A DNA stretch of 64,000 nt from Sepioteuthis lessoniana (Eukaryota > Mollusca > Cephalopoda > Myopsida > Loliginidae), in contig OY757904.1 of NCBI GenBank assembly GCA_963585895.1, positions 61,521,702-61,585,701 on the forward strand, written 5' to 3'. Shown in pieces: positions 53,800 to 63,358 of the stretch. A program made the translations under genes and the position numbers. Below the pieces are notes generated by a model. The model was not told where the DNA came from, did no database searches, and saw only the letters and a list, made by a program, of their open reading frames with translations. The first letter of the stretch is position 1; every line of letters starts with the position of its first letter.

Positions 53800-55960
53800 G
53801 CTAAGTTCGATTGAGTCGACATATTTCGTCGGGTTCACCCTGGGAGGGAGAAGTGGATAGGAAAACATAGAAAGCCCTCTAATCCAATTAGATCCTACTT
53901 GTGTAGTCTTAGTCAGAAAAGTGGTCGTAGACTTCGTATCTTGTTCTATGTTCCACCGGTTAGAGCTTGCCGATCATAAACTTGCGCTGGTCGGCCTAAT
54001 CTGAAATTACAAAATCCAAGAAATCATATATCCTTGATCTGCCAATAAATATTTGATCGATTACAACGGCAAGATTACCCGTTATAGATTAATCGGCTAG
54101 CTCTGAAGGCAGAGGTACAGATTGTAAAGTCCGTGATAGGTTGACCTAAACAAATCGCCGGGGTTTATTGGTTTAGCATATGAAATGAAATTGAGGCTGT
54201 CGCACAGATGTATTCAACAATTGGTTTGTTCAGGGAGCCATCCAATGAAATTTCACCAAGGATGCGATTTTATTTTTGAAGAAATATGGTAAGCGTGTTT
54301 GGGAATGTTTAAATGACTACAGGCCCATAACACTGCTTAACACAGAGTTAATAATATTAGCCTGGGTCGTACCTAACCACTTGCCGATTGTTGCTGGTGA
54401 TCTGATCCGAACTGAGCAGAACGACGTTGTGAAGGGAAGATCAATCTAAAATAAGCTGAATTTATCTCGGGATATTCTATAATGGATAGATAACACTGAA
54501 GTCCATACTGATCATTTGATAGCGTGAACCATCAATTCTTGGTAGATAATCTGGAAACCACCAGATTCGAGCTGGAGTTCCACAGATAGATAAACATTCT
54601 GTACCAATCCTCGATGACTGTGGTGCAGGCGAATTGGAAGCGTTCGAGGTTTTTCGCGATCGAATGGTCTGTTCGGCCGGGCTGCCTCAGTCGTCTCTTC
54701 TGATTCTGCGTAAGACCGTACTCCATCGATGGCTTCGTAGTGAAGGTTTATGCGTACGTCATTGATGTCACTGTGTTCGTGTCTCATCGTGGTGACTTTG
54801 AAGCAGTGAAACAGGTAATGATTTTAAGGTATGAAAAAGTCTCAGCGGCCAAAATAAACTTGAATAAGGGTGAAGGGATTCAGTTAGGAGCCTTTAGGGG
54901 ACTCTTTCCTTTTCTTGGTCCTTTCCGCTGGAGTGACGGTCTGATTCGCGTCCTCGGGATGTGGTTCGTTACTTATCTCCTGTTGGATCGCTATTGATCG
55001 TCGGTAGAGGTAAAGATAGATGTGGAGATGCGGAACTGGACTCGAAGGCGGTTGTCTTTAAAGGGCAGAACGTAGATGTACGCCGTGTACATTTTCCTTC
55101 TGATCCTTTTCCAGCTGTCTGTACTTACCCTGCTGGGGCTGGGTTATTTGCTTGGGAGCAACTGATATTCTAACTTCTTTGGAAATTGGGCAAACCAATG
55201 TTTAGCAGGCACGTCTGTTTTTAATGGCTTTTCAATAAAGACTTAGAGGGGCAAGACTTGAAAAGTCATTGGCTTGCTGAGAGGCTAACGTTCCTGAGTC
55301 AACCATCAGCAGGAGTTTAAGCGTGGAGAAGGAAGATTACCGACGCTTTCATGAAACTGAATTTCCAGCCAAAAGCTGAAGGCCGACGTAAGCAGAAGGC
55401 TGCAGTGGTGTTTTTCAGGAAGCATAGGGGAGAACTTCACAAACGTCCTCGGTCCAATGACATTTAGTAGTCGTGAAAGGTATAATATTGGTCGCTAATG
55501 GCGAGGGTCGTCGGATCTGCTTGAGGAAGAATTCGGCTTATCGCTGGAGGAGATTTGCTCCGAGACAAGTTGGGCACTAGGATCGATCTATCTAAATTAC
55601 TCGGAGTTTTCATTCACTTTTTGTCTTGCTCAGGACGTGTTTCCTCTTGCCGGCATGGCGTTCGAATCGTACATGAAAGACATGCCCGACTGCACCCTTT
55701 GTGACTGGTTCAGATGAAAGGGTTGAATACGTCTTCTTCCACCGCAAACCACTGTTTTATTTTTAAGCATCAGATTAGAGTAAAATTGAGACGTGATCAA
55801 AAATCTTGAATCGCATAACATTCTACGAAAAGTGAGTGAAAGCAGCCAACATGGTTGTGCGAAAGGAGGCTTGGTTAGATTCTGCGTTCCCTCTCCTTGT
55901 TCATGTCCATGAAGTACAGGTTCCTCATCGGATCCGTACCATAGATAAGTAAGTGTGTTT
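53800..55960 (+). pseudogene. LINE ORF2 relic (reverse transcriptase and C-terminal region)
   Basis: Collinear LINE blocks in shifting frames: a short endonuclease-end block (LADHKLALVGL, about 53965); RT block LNDYRPITLLNTELIILAWV (about 54310); palm box AYVIDVTVFVS (54750), where the catalytic Y-A-D-D has become Y-V-I-D; KINLNKGEGIQLGAFRG and GPFRWSDGLIRVLGMWF (54855-54965). A C-terminal Cys-rich block MPDCTLCD lies at 55681, then a downstream helix region to about 55960. Many stops, frameshifts and at least one deletion (54000-54190). The palm mutation alone would kill polymerase activity. Clade not assigned. Confidence 0.87.
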
Positions 55961-56103
55961 TTCTTATTCTTATTTAACAGAATACTAGTAGCATGGCCTT
56001 ATCATCAAGTTGTTGCAGTCCAGGATCCAACCTGCACAGTTTTTTTTCGTTCATCCTATTTTTCCTTACCCCTTAGAATTATAATTTCCAATTTCTATCC
56101 TGG

Positions 56104-56664
56104 TTGGTCGGTTGGTTGGGTTTTATGGCATATCAACCTTTGTAGGTTATTTAATGCCAAATCAATTTCTATGCGAATAATCAGTTCCATTTAAAACAAT
56201 TCAGTTTAGCATGAGTACACAGTTTAATTGTAAAAAAACATTTATATTTCAAGCTATTCCGTTTATTGAAACAGTTCTAATTCAGTTAATTTAGATTAGT
56301 ATAAGTTTAGATTTTATTTACAGACGTTTAATATACTACTATTTTGACATTTAACTAATTCAGTTTAGCGTAAGTACAGTTTCAATGTCAAAAACAGTTC
56401 CATTTCAATCAATTCAGTTTAGAACAAGAACGCAGCTAGTTCTATTCAACCCATAGATAGGACACTATCAGGTGCAACCATTCCGGGCGAGAGTGGACCT
56501 CGTAGCGATGGCAATGAAGGGGTACTCCGCATTCCCCAAAGCTCCAGCATTATTGGAGCCTCACCCACAGATTGTTTAGTGTCATATCCAGGACACTCGT
56601 TAGGGGGATCTTAGCCCTCTGCAGAGAAGCAATCAGTGTATTCTACAGCCCCACCCGACGGGGC
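56104..56664 (-). mobile_element. SINE-C, full length, 561 bp
   Basis: Flanked by AATTTCTATCCTGG (56090-56103) and AATTCTATCCTGG (56665-56677), a target duplication with one indel. Tail ATGGCATATCAACCTTTGTA at left, head CAGCCCCACCCGACGGGGC at right. It lies just beyond the LINE relic. Confidence 0.92.
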
Positions 56665-56677
56665 AATTCTATCCTGG

Positions 56678-57389
56678 AATAAGTTTGCTGAAAACTTCCT
56701 ACTATCTCCCTCTCATCCCCTTATTTTCCATTTCCCCGCTTAGATAGTTCCATTCCCCTATAGGGATCACCCTGCTTGCTTTCAGCTTTGATCGAAAAAC
56801 AGTCGGCAATCCAGATAAATATCATGGGTGGTACGGGGTACAACGGAATCCTCTTAGCATTTTATTTCATTGCAACTTGATGTTTTTTAGTATGAGAGGT
56901 TTAGTACTTCCAGTAACATTATGTTATAAGTTTTATTTTTAAAAAGTTATTGTAGTTTGTGTTTTTCACTGTATAAAGAATATTCACCATAAAGTTTTGA
57001 ACATTCCTTTCTTTTCTTTTTCATCATCCACACAATTTCACAGTTTTGACTGGGGTAATATTTTTAAGTAAGGTTTCTTTCTTGGAGTAACTGAGATATT
57101 TAAGTGTTTGAGGTTTGAACGGATCGATGATTTTTCATATTGTCAGAGGGAATTAATCAGTGAGTGTGGTTAGCTACGATCAGCGTAGAATAGTATCACT
57201 TGCGCAGAAACCACTTCCTTCTCCTTCCATATAATATATTTGGGTCTTGTGCTCTGTTGTAAAAGGAAGTACTCATTTGTGGCAGATATAATTATGTCAC
57301 GAAGCATGGATTCATTCGCTGCAGATCGGTACAACCATTTGCAATAAATATCTATTGCCCAGTATCATAAAAAGCGAAAGTCAAGAATA
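56678..57389. other. Spacer, possibly LINE 3' flank
   Basis: TTCCCC/TTATTTTCC-rich at 56700-56760. No family firmly recognised. Confidence 0.45.
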
Positions 57390-57513
57390 TGTCAGAGGCA
57401 CAAAAATCCATCATTTACAACCTTGTTGGAAGTTGGCAAGGCTCAAAACGTGATAGTTGTGCTGGTGAGATGCTCTTAGTCTGCTATCTAACAAGACTAA
57501 CCAATTGAAAACG

Positions 57514-58086
57514 TTGCCCAGTCAGCTGGGGCTGTAGAATACACTGAATGCACCTCTGCAGAGGGGTAAGACCCCCCCCCTAACGAGTGTCCTGGATATG
57601 ACACTAAACAATCTGATGGTGAAGTTCCAGCAGTGCTGGAGCTTTGGGGAATGTGGAGTACCCCTTCATTGCCATTGCTCCCAGGTCCATTCTAGCCCGG
57701 AGTGGTAGCACCTGATAGGGCCCTATCTATGGGTTAAATAGAATTAACAGCATACTTATGCTAAAATGAATTGAGTAAACTGAATAGCTTGAAATAGAAA
57801 TGTTTTTGACAATTAAACCGTACTTACACTTAAACTGCGTGCTTATGCTTAACTGAATTTTTTCTAATAGAACTGTTTTTTGACATTAAAACTGTATTTA
57901 CACTTAACTGAATTATTACATATAACTGCTTGAATAGTTTGAAATGGAAATGTTTTTGACAATTAAACTGTGTACTTATGCTAAACAGAACTGTTTTCAA
58001 TAGAACAGTTTATTTACATAAAAATGGATTTGGCGTTAAATAACCTACAAAGGTTAATATACCATAAAACCAAACAAACCAAACCT
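57514..58086 (+). mobile_element. SINE-C, full length, 573 bp, 11-bp target duplication
   Basis: AATTGAAAACG at 57503-57513 and 58087-58097. Head GCCCAGTCAGCTGGGGCTGT (from 57515), mid CCTGATAGGGCCCTATCTAT, about four or five internal units of 55-65 bp, tail GGCGTTAAATAACCTACAAA. The best reference copy in the window. Confidence 0.95.
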
Positions 58087-58714
58087 AATTGAAAACGGTG
58101 CAACTGCTCTCATACTGAAGACAACAGCTAAAAATGAACGTATGCTAAATTGGGTAATTATTTGCGATTCAGTGGCCTAGTGTAATGAAATTTTTAAAAG
58201 CCTGGAATTTGGCTGGTGTAGCTGTTTCTCGTCCCATATCCTTCTGGAGATTCCATCAGTTCGTATATGACAGCAAGTTACCGATTTCGGAGCCAATAAA
58301 AACATTTAAAGGGAATTAAAAATATTCAATATGGGCAAAATCATCAAAATTGGTGTGTTGATCAAGAGAAGTATGTCATCTTCAGTGATGATTAAGGATT
58401 CTGCATTTCTTTTGGTGATTATGAGCCAAGCGTTTAGAGAAAGTCATACGAGAAATGTTGCCAAATGCGTTAAAAAAGCGTAAAATTTCTTCAATCTATT
58501 ATGGTTTATAATGTCTCCCACTGGTGCTGGAAAAAACTGCTTCTTGAAAAGATCGATTAATCAAGCGGTCTGCCAAGATATCCAAAATCATTTCTTTATC
58601 CTATACATTGAGAACAAATACGAGGAGAATTAATTCATTTTCCCGCATGGCCTTACTCCACCTGACTCCGCAAAATTTGCAAAATATGATTCAGAAAGGA
58701 GAGGATACATGTAC

Positions 58715-59225
58715 TTGAGTTGTATACTTTGGGGATATCAATAATAACAATACAGGCCGATTTTGTCGTTTCGGATACGAATGGGTTTATTAATTTCTGG
58801 CTTTGGTCCATGGCGACACGACGAGAGAGACACAATTCTTAAAAGCCTATGCTAACCATACAATGCTGACTCCACTCCAACGCGCGGCGCATCTTGTGAG
58901 GTTTAAGATTTCAATTCATCTCTGCCGGTCGAGAAAAACTCAAAAAACTCAACCGCTGCCGCTGCGGTAGAAAACCCAATTCTCGCCTCAACCGTCGAAA
59001 GCCCAACTGACGTCTTTTCAAAATTCTCAAATTCACAGGACCATCTCTTCTGGGCATGACGTCATCCACAATCCAGCCACATTTCCTATCTGGGGGTTTA
59101 TTATGACAAATGGTGATTGTCACATCCTTTCCACGCGAGCGTAAAACTGCACCAATTGACTCTGCACCTGGGCCAAGAGACCCAAATGGTTCAAAGCCCT
59201 ACCAAACTGAATGATAGAATATAAT
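58715..59225 (-). mobile_element. Probable solo LTR related to family F
   Basis: GAGAGACACAATTCTT, GCATGACGTCATCCAC and a decayed AAGCCCTACC-like end stand in the same order as the family F blocks at 866-1430. It is higher in GC than its surroundings and splits the Tc1 reading. Boundaries are approximate. Confidence 0.45.
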
Positions 59226-59275
59226 TAAAGAAAAATGATTAATATAAAAAAAAAATCATTCCTTAATTATATAAC
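59222..59275. repeat. AT-rich hairpin, arms about 18-20 bp
   Basis: ATAATTAAAGAAAAATGATT pairs with AATCATTCCTTAATTAT across an A-rich loop, with one 2-3 base gap. Confidence 0.75.
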
Positions 59276-59697
59276 ACTTGATTGGTCTGCAAATAGCCTA
59301 GATTTAAATCTCACGGAAGATTTACGGAGGATACCCAAGTGGAGTTTTAAGAAATACAATCCATTAAATCTTGAAGAATTGATGCGAGTAATTTCCAAAG
59401 TGTGACCATCGGTATCACCTGTCATTTGTGATTTATTTGGTTCGTTACCGGAACTAATAAAAGATATAGTACATGTAAAATATGCTAAAGCAATGTACTC
59501 TGTGTACCGAAACAGTTTTTCGAAAGTGTATCCATTAATGAATACTTCTTTTGGATAATAAACGGCTTTTCGGCTTTTTGTTATTGAATATAACCATTTT
59601 CAATCAAAAAATACTTTTCAAAGAAAACCTGGTTTATCAGTGAAATACTACCAGATTATTTATATATATCAAAACTTTGAAATTTAAACAAATTCGG

Positions 59698-60277
59698 TTG
59701 GTTCGTTGGCTGACTGTTTTGTTTAACGGTGTATCAACACTTTTTGGGTCATTTAATGCCGAATTAAATTTCGAACAATTCAGTTTAGTAATAACTATAG
59801 TTTTGGTTTACAAACTGTTAAATGACAATACAGTTCAGTTGACTGTCAAAACAGTTCTATTTCAAACAATTCAGTTTAGCATAAATACACAGTTTAGTTC
59901 TATTTAAAAACAATTTAGTTTTGTATAAGTACGCAGTTTAGCCCTATCTAAAAGCAGTTCTATTTTAAGCAGTTCAGTTGAGCATAAGTACACAGTTTCA
60001 ATGTCAAAAACAGTTCTATTTTAGACAATTCAGTTTAGCATAAACACGCAGGTTAGTTCTATTCAATCCATAGATATGACCCTATCAGATGTTACCACTT
60101 TGTGTCAGAGTGGACCTGGGAGCAATGGCAGTGAAGGGGCACTCCACTTTCCCCAAAGCTCCGGCATTACTGGAACCTCAACATCCAGGACACTCGCTGG
60201 TGGTGGTGGTGGGGGGGTCTTATTCCCCAGCAGAGAAGCAGTCGGTGTATTCTATAGCCCCATCCAACTGGGCAAAA
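59698..60277 (-). mobile_element. SINE-C, full length, 580 bp
   Basis: ACAAATTCGG (59688-59697) and ACACATTCGG (60278-60287) form a 9/10 target duplication. Tail GTATCAACACTTTTTGGGTC, about five internal units, head ending GCCCCATCCAACTGGGC. A G-run (GGTGGTGGTGGTGGGGGGG) at about 60200-60218 is a local expansion in the head. Confidence 0.92.
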
Positions 60278-60374
60278 ACACATTCGGACTAAAAATATGA
60301 AAGCTGTTCACAAAAAAAAAAAAAAACGGAATATTTAATTTCACTGAATTATTGTTTAAATCTTATGGCTTGGA

Positions 60375-60465
60375 GTACTTTTAAGTAATAGCTATAATGT
60401 GTGGAATCCTGTCTTAACCTGTGATCGAAACCGGCTTCGGTGGACATAAACAACTAATTGATTTA
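60375..60465 (-). repeat. Dispersed repeat J, copy 1
   Basis: AGTAATAGCTATAATGTGTG, GAATCCTGTCTTAACCTGTG, ATCGAAACCGGCTTCGGTGG match 61640-61730. On the minus strand a B-box-like GGTTTCGATCACAGG is visible, so a tRNA-headed SINE is possible. Confidence 0.6.
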
Positions 60466-60502
60466 TTTTTCTCAACAATACACCTCATGATTTCTGCAGC
60501 AA

Positions 60503-60548
60503 TTCCAGCAGCAGCAGCAGCACTACTACTAGTAGTAGTAGTAGTAAT
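60503..60548. repeat. (CAG)n then (CTA)n-(TAG)n palindromic tract
   Basis: CAG units at 60503-60519, then CTACTACTACTAGTAGTAGT, which is self-complementary. Confidence 0.95.
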
Positions 60549-60554
60549 CCTTAA

Positions 60555-60650
60555 TGATTGACTCATAGATAGTAACAGATCAGAGTAGACCAAAGAATAA
60601 TGGCAATGAACGTGTACTTCACATTCCCCAAGGTTCTACGGCAACAGCCT
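60555..60650 (-). mobile_element. SINE-C head/mid fragment
   Basis: CATAGATAGTAACAGATCAG, GGCAATGAACGTGTACTTCA and CATTCCCCAAGGTTCTACGG follow SINE-C minus-strand order. Confidence 0.7.
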
Positions 60651-61012
60651 TACTATTAGATGCAGTTATAAATCCGTTTAACAGCGAAGAATATTAAAAT
60701 AAACAATATGTATACGTAGAAAGATTGTCTATTATTTGCAGAGGAGAAGTATTTACGTATGTATGTGACTATGCACGGTATTTCCGTCATGAGTAAGAAT
60801 GTAAATAAAGACATCCAATACCATAGTTTTTCAGTAGGAAAAGAAAGTCATTTAAAAAGGGACATAAATGTCATTTTCTTTGAAATGACATTTGCATTAA
60901 AATAGAATATGAAATATACACATAAGTACACAAGCATACATTTTTCTCTTTAACACACACGTGCATATATTTATAAAGAGAAAGAAAGAAAAAGCGTTTG
61001 AGAGGGTGACAC

Positions 61013-61013
<1 letters not shown>
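60651..61013. other. Unassigned spacer
   Basis: CATTTCTTTGAAATGAC-like inverted pair near 60868-60892 (AATGTCATTTTCTTTG, GAAATGACATTTG). Otherwise nothing recognised. Confidence 0.5.

Positions 61014-61053
<40 letters not shown>
61014..61053. repeat. (GATA)n tetranucleotide tract
   Basis: About ten GATA/ATAG units. Confidence 0.97.
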
Positions 61054-61074
61054 AGGATGGAGGGAGATATTAGT

Positions 61075-61305
61075 TAGGTTCTTTGTTTTAATAACTGATC
61101 AATATTCATGAGTTATATCAATCGCCGAAGCCATCCTTGTAGAAGAGTAGTGGTGCTATTTAACCCATACTTGGAAGGCATTATTGAATTCATATATTTA
61201 CCAAGGGAATTAGTCCGGAAGGGAACGTTATAGCGCCACTTAAGTTTGAACTCGCTTACAATAATATCACAGTCCAGCCGGTTAGCCAATGCATCACGGA
61301 GATTT
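61075..61305 (-). mobile_element. SINE-A
   Basis: AGTAGTGGTGCTATTTAACC, CATACTTGGAAGG, GAACGTTATAGCGCCAC, head (minus TGATGCATTGGCTAACCGGC). It forms the left arm of an inverted pair. Confidence 0.85.
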
Positions 61306-61319
61306 AACCCACACAGTGA

Positions 61320-61337
61320 GTGTGTGTGTGTGTGAGA

Positions 61338-61402
<65 letters not shown>
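61320..61402. repeat. (GT)n then (GA)n
   Basis: Loop of the inverted SINE-A pair; a second (GA)n follows at 61520-61549. Confidence 0.97.
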
Positions 61403-61403
<1 letters not shown>

Positions 61404-61518
61404 CATTGGCTAACGGGCTGGACTGTGATATTATTGTAAGCAAGTTCGAACTCAAGTGGTGCTATAACTTTCACTTTCGGACTTATTCCCTTGGCAAATA
61501 TATGATGGAGATTCAACC

Positions 61519-61525
<7 letters not shown>
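61403..61525 (+). mobile_element. SINE-A 5' part, inverted relative to 61075-61305
   Basis: GCATTGGCTAACGGGCTGGA, CAAGTTCGAACTCAAGTGGT, TTATTCCCTTGGCAAATATA. It reads as the reverse complement of 61192-61292 with about a dozen differences. Confidence 0.87.
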
Positions 61526-61550
<25 letters not shown>

Positions 61551-61634
61551 TCGTCTTGTCTGAAACGGCTCCGTGCTGCCAGTGCGACATGATGATGATG
61601 ATGATGATGTGTAAAAGCGATTTTCATGGTTCAT

Positions 61635-61735
61635 AGTGCTTTTCAGTAATAGATATAATGTTTGAAATCCTGTCTTTACCTGGGATCGAAGACCGACTTC
61701 CGTGGACGATGGGCAGAAATAACCACCCACTCTAA
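61635..61735 (-). repeat. Dispersed repeat J, copy 2
   Basis: AGTAATAGATATAATGTTTG, GAAATCCTGTCTTTACCTGG, GATCGAAGACCGACTTCCGT match the first copy at 60375. Confidence 0.6.
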
Positions 61736-62672
61736 TAGAATGGGACAACCCCAACTATTAAAAAAAAAAAAACACTCCAATAAAATACAAAAATTATAAA
61801 ATTATAAATAAAAAAATTCACCGCAGTAAATAACATAATGCAACACCCAAGGATGACCATCGAAATGGTCGAAAGCGCTTGGGCCAGTACGGGGATTTTC
61901 TTGACCATCTTGACCCAAACATAAGAAAAATAATAAGAAGACTGAAACGTCTTTAGTTCGAGTATTATAAAGACTTGCATCCAATACATATATACCTTTA
62001 AGAAAAACAAAACCCGGTCACATAAGGATTATTCATTTATTTCTATCCTGTTACGGGTATTGATATGAATCATTAACACCAACAAGAATAGGACTTCTTC
62101 AGATCTAATGGATAAAACAATTACAGTCAGAATAGACACAGGAGGAAAGGGTAGGAGGAGCTAGAAGAGGGGCGAAAAGTTTCCACCCCATTTACCCACT
62201 TCCGGTTTTTCTTTTTTATTACCAGTTAGAATCACAATAATGTAACTGGACTTATATTCAAAACTCACTTTCTATGAGTGTAAATTAGATTTTTTAATTT
62301 TTAAATTCTAAATACATTTCAACGTTTGACCCCTGAGATTCAATGGACCATATTGAAAAAGTCGAATACTCCAAAATGCTTTGATAGTAGATGTAATCTG
62401 TGCCTAGAAGAAAAAATACAAATAATGATATACCCAGACCCTGAAAAATTATGAAATCAGCGATGTGAATTAATAACTAGATGTAGACATAGGAATAGAT
62501 TAAAACTATAGAAAAATAGCAGAGTAATGTTTAATTAACCAAAAAAAGGATTGATTTGAGATTTGAGGTGTAATTAATAAAATAAAAAAATGGGAAGATA
62601 CCATGTGATGTGTACGTATTTTTCACTGGAAAGGTAACTGAAATAATAGGCATGAATATAAATCTATTTTAT

Positions 62673-62677
<5 letters not shown>
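61736..62677. other. Unassigned spacer
   Basis: The 92-codon minus ORF at 61732-62010 is hydrophobic (Phe/Ile/Val-rich) because the plus strand is A-rich. No domain is recognised. Confidence 0.45.

Positions 62678-62706
<29 letters not shown>
62678..62706. repeat. (GT)n microsatellite
   Basis: GT tract of 29 bp. Confidence 0.97.
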
Positions 62707-62709
<3 letters not shown>

Positions 62710-62754
62710 AGAAAAATTTGAAAACCACAGTAATCTACTGTGTAGATTTTAATA

Positions 62755-62945
62755 TGAAAGAATGTCAACGTTATAACGTTTCGGTTTAAATAAACCATCA
62801 TCAGGACTTAGACCCCCCAATTGTTGTTTAAGCATCCATTAGTGATCTCACGAAACTTTTAACGTCTACTTTCTTTCATAATAAGTTCTTCATTTTAGAT
62901 TACTTTTTTTCAATTTTTCCCCATATTGCCAGATTCTTTTCCATT
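62755..62945. repeat. Repeat K inverted halves
   Basis: 62755-62810 is the minus-strand hammerhead region of K. From about 62828 to 62945 the sequence is K in plus orientation (AAGCATCCAT, CGAAACTTTTAACGTCTAC, CATAATAAGTTCTTCATTTT). The junction near 62811-62825 is an inversion. Confidence 0.72.
62762..62809 (-). ncRNA. Hammerhead ribozyme candidate (K4), decayed stem I
   Basis: Minus strand: core CTGATGA; unpaired T; stem II GGTTT/AAACC (5 bp); GAA; stem III from the palindrome ACGTTATAACGT; cleavage triplet GTT instead of GTC. Stem I pairs only GTC/GAC. Probably weak. Confidence 0.5.
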
Positions 62946-62953
62946 ATTTAGTT

Positions 62954-62956
<3 letters not shown>

Positions 62957-63031
<75 letters not shown>

Positions 63032-63070
63032 GCGTACAAACTCACGTGCATATATATGTATATATATATA
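62957..63070. repeat. (CA)n(TA)n compound microsatellites
   Basis: CA 62957-62994, TA 62995-63028, and a second TA run at 63051-63070. Confidence 0.97.
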
Positions 63071-63326
63071 ATGTACTTATGTAGATAGATAAATTTGCAT
63101 TAAAATTTTGAAGCTAATTTTTGGGGATTGAATGTACCACATATACCCAAACAAACATTTATATATAGAGAAAGAATAGGGAGAGAGGAACTAAAATACT
63201 TCTATTTTTAATTTAGTTTGCTCATTCCATTAATCATAGCTTCATTTGTTTTTAAAACGAGGGAAAAATCATAATCCTCAGACAGTAAAATCATCAATCT
63301 CAGGATTGTATTTTTCTTTTACTGTT

Positions 63327-63354
<28 letters not shown>
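63071..63354. other. Spacer with (TA)n at 63327-63352
   Basis: The TA tract abuts the 3' end of the RTE-like LINE, as at 29315-29335. Confidence 0.55.

Positions 63355-63358
<4 letters not shown>

Larger units (their letters stand above)
57390..59530 (+). pseudogene. Tc1/mariner transposase relic with nested SINE-C and LTR
   Basis: Possible N-terminal block near 57390-57500 (MSEAQKSIIYNLVGSWQGSK). Firm blocks: KYVIFSDDEGFCISF (about 58370-58415), where the first catalytic Asp of SDD/SDE is kept, and LDWSANSLDLNLTEDLRR (about 59278-59330), a degraded form of the usual SPDLNPIENLW block. Then NPLNLEELMRVISKV and a C-terminal helix ending YAKAMYSVYRN (about 59515). The reading is interrupted by SINE-C (57514-58086) and an LTR-like block (about 58715-59225). 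Terminal repeats not identified. Confidence 0.72.

Noticed and set aside
61732-62010. 92-codon hydrophobic minus ORF
   Set aside because: Composition follows from A-rich plus-strand DNA; no stable motif.
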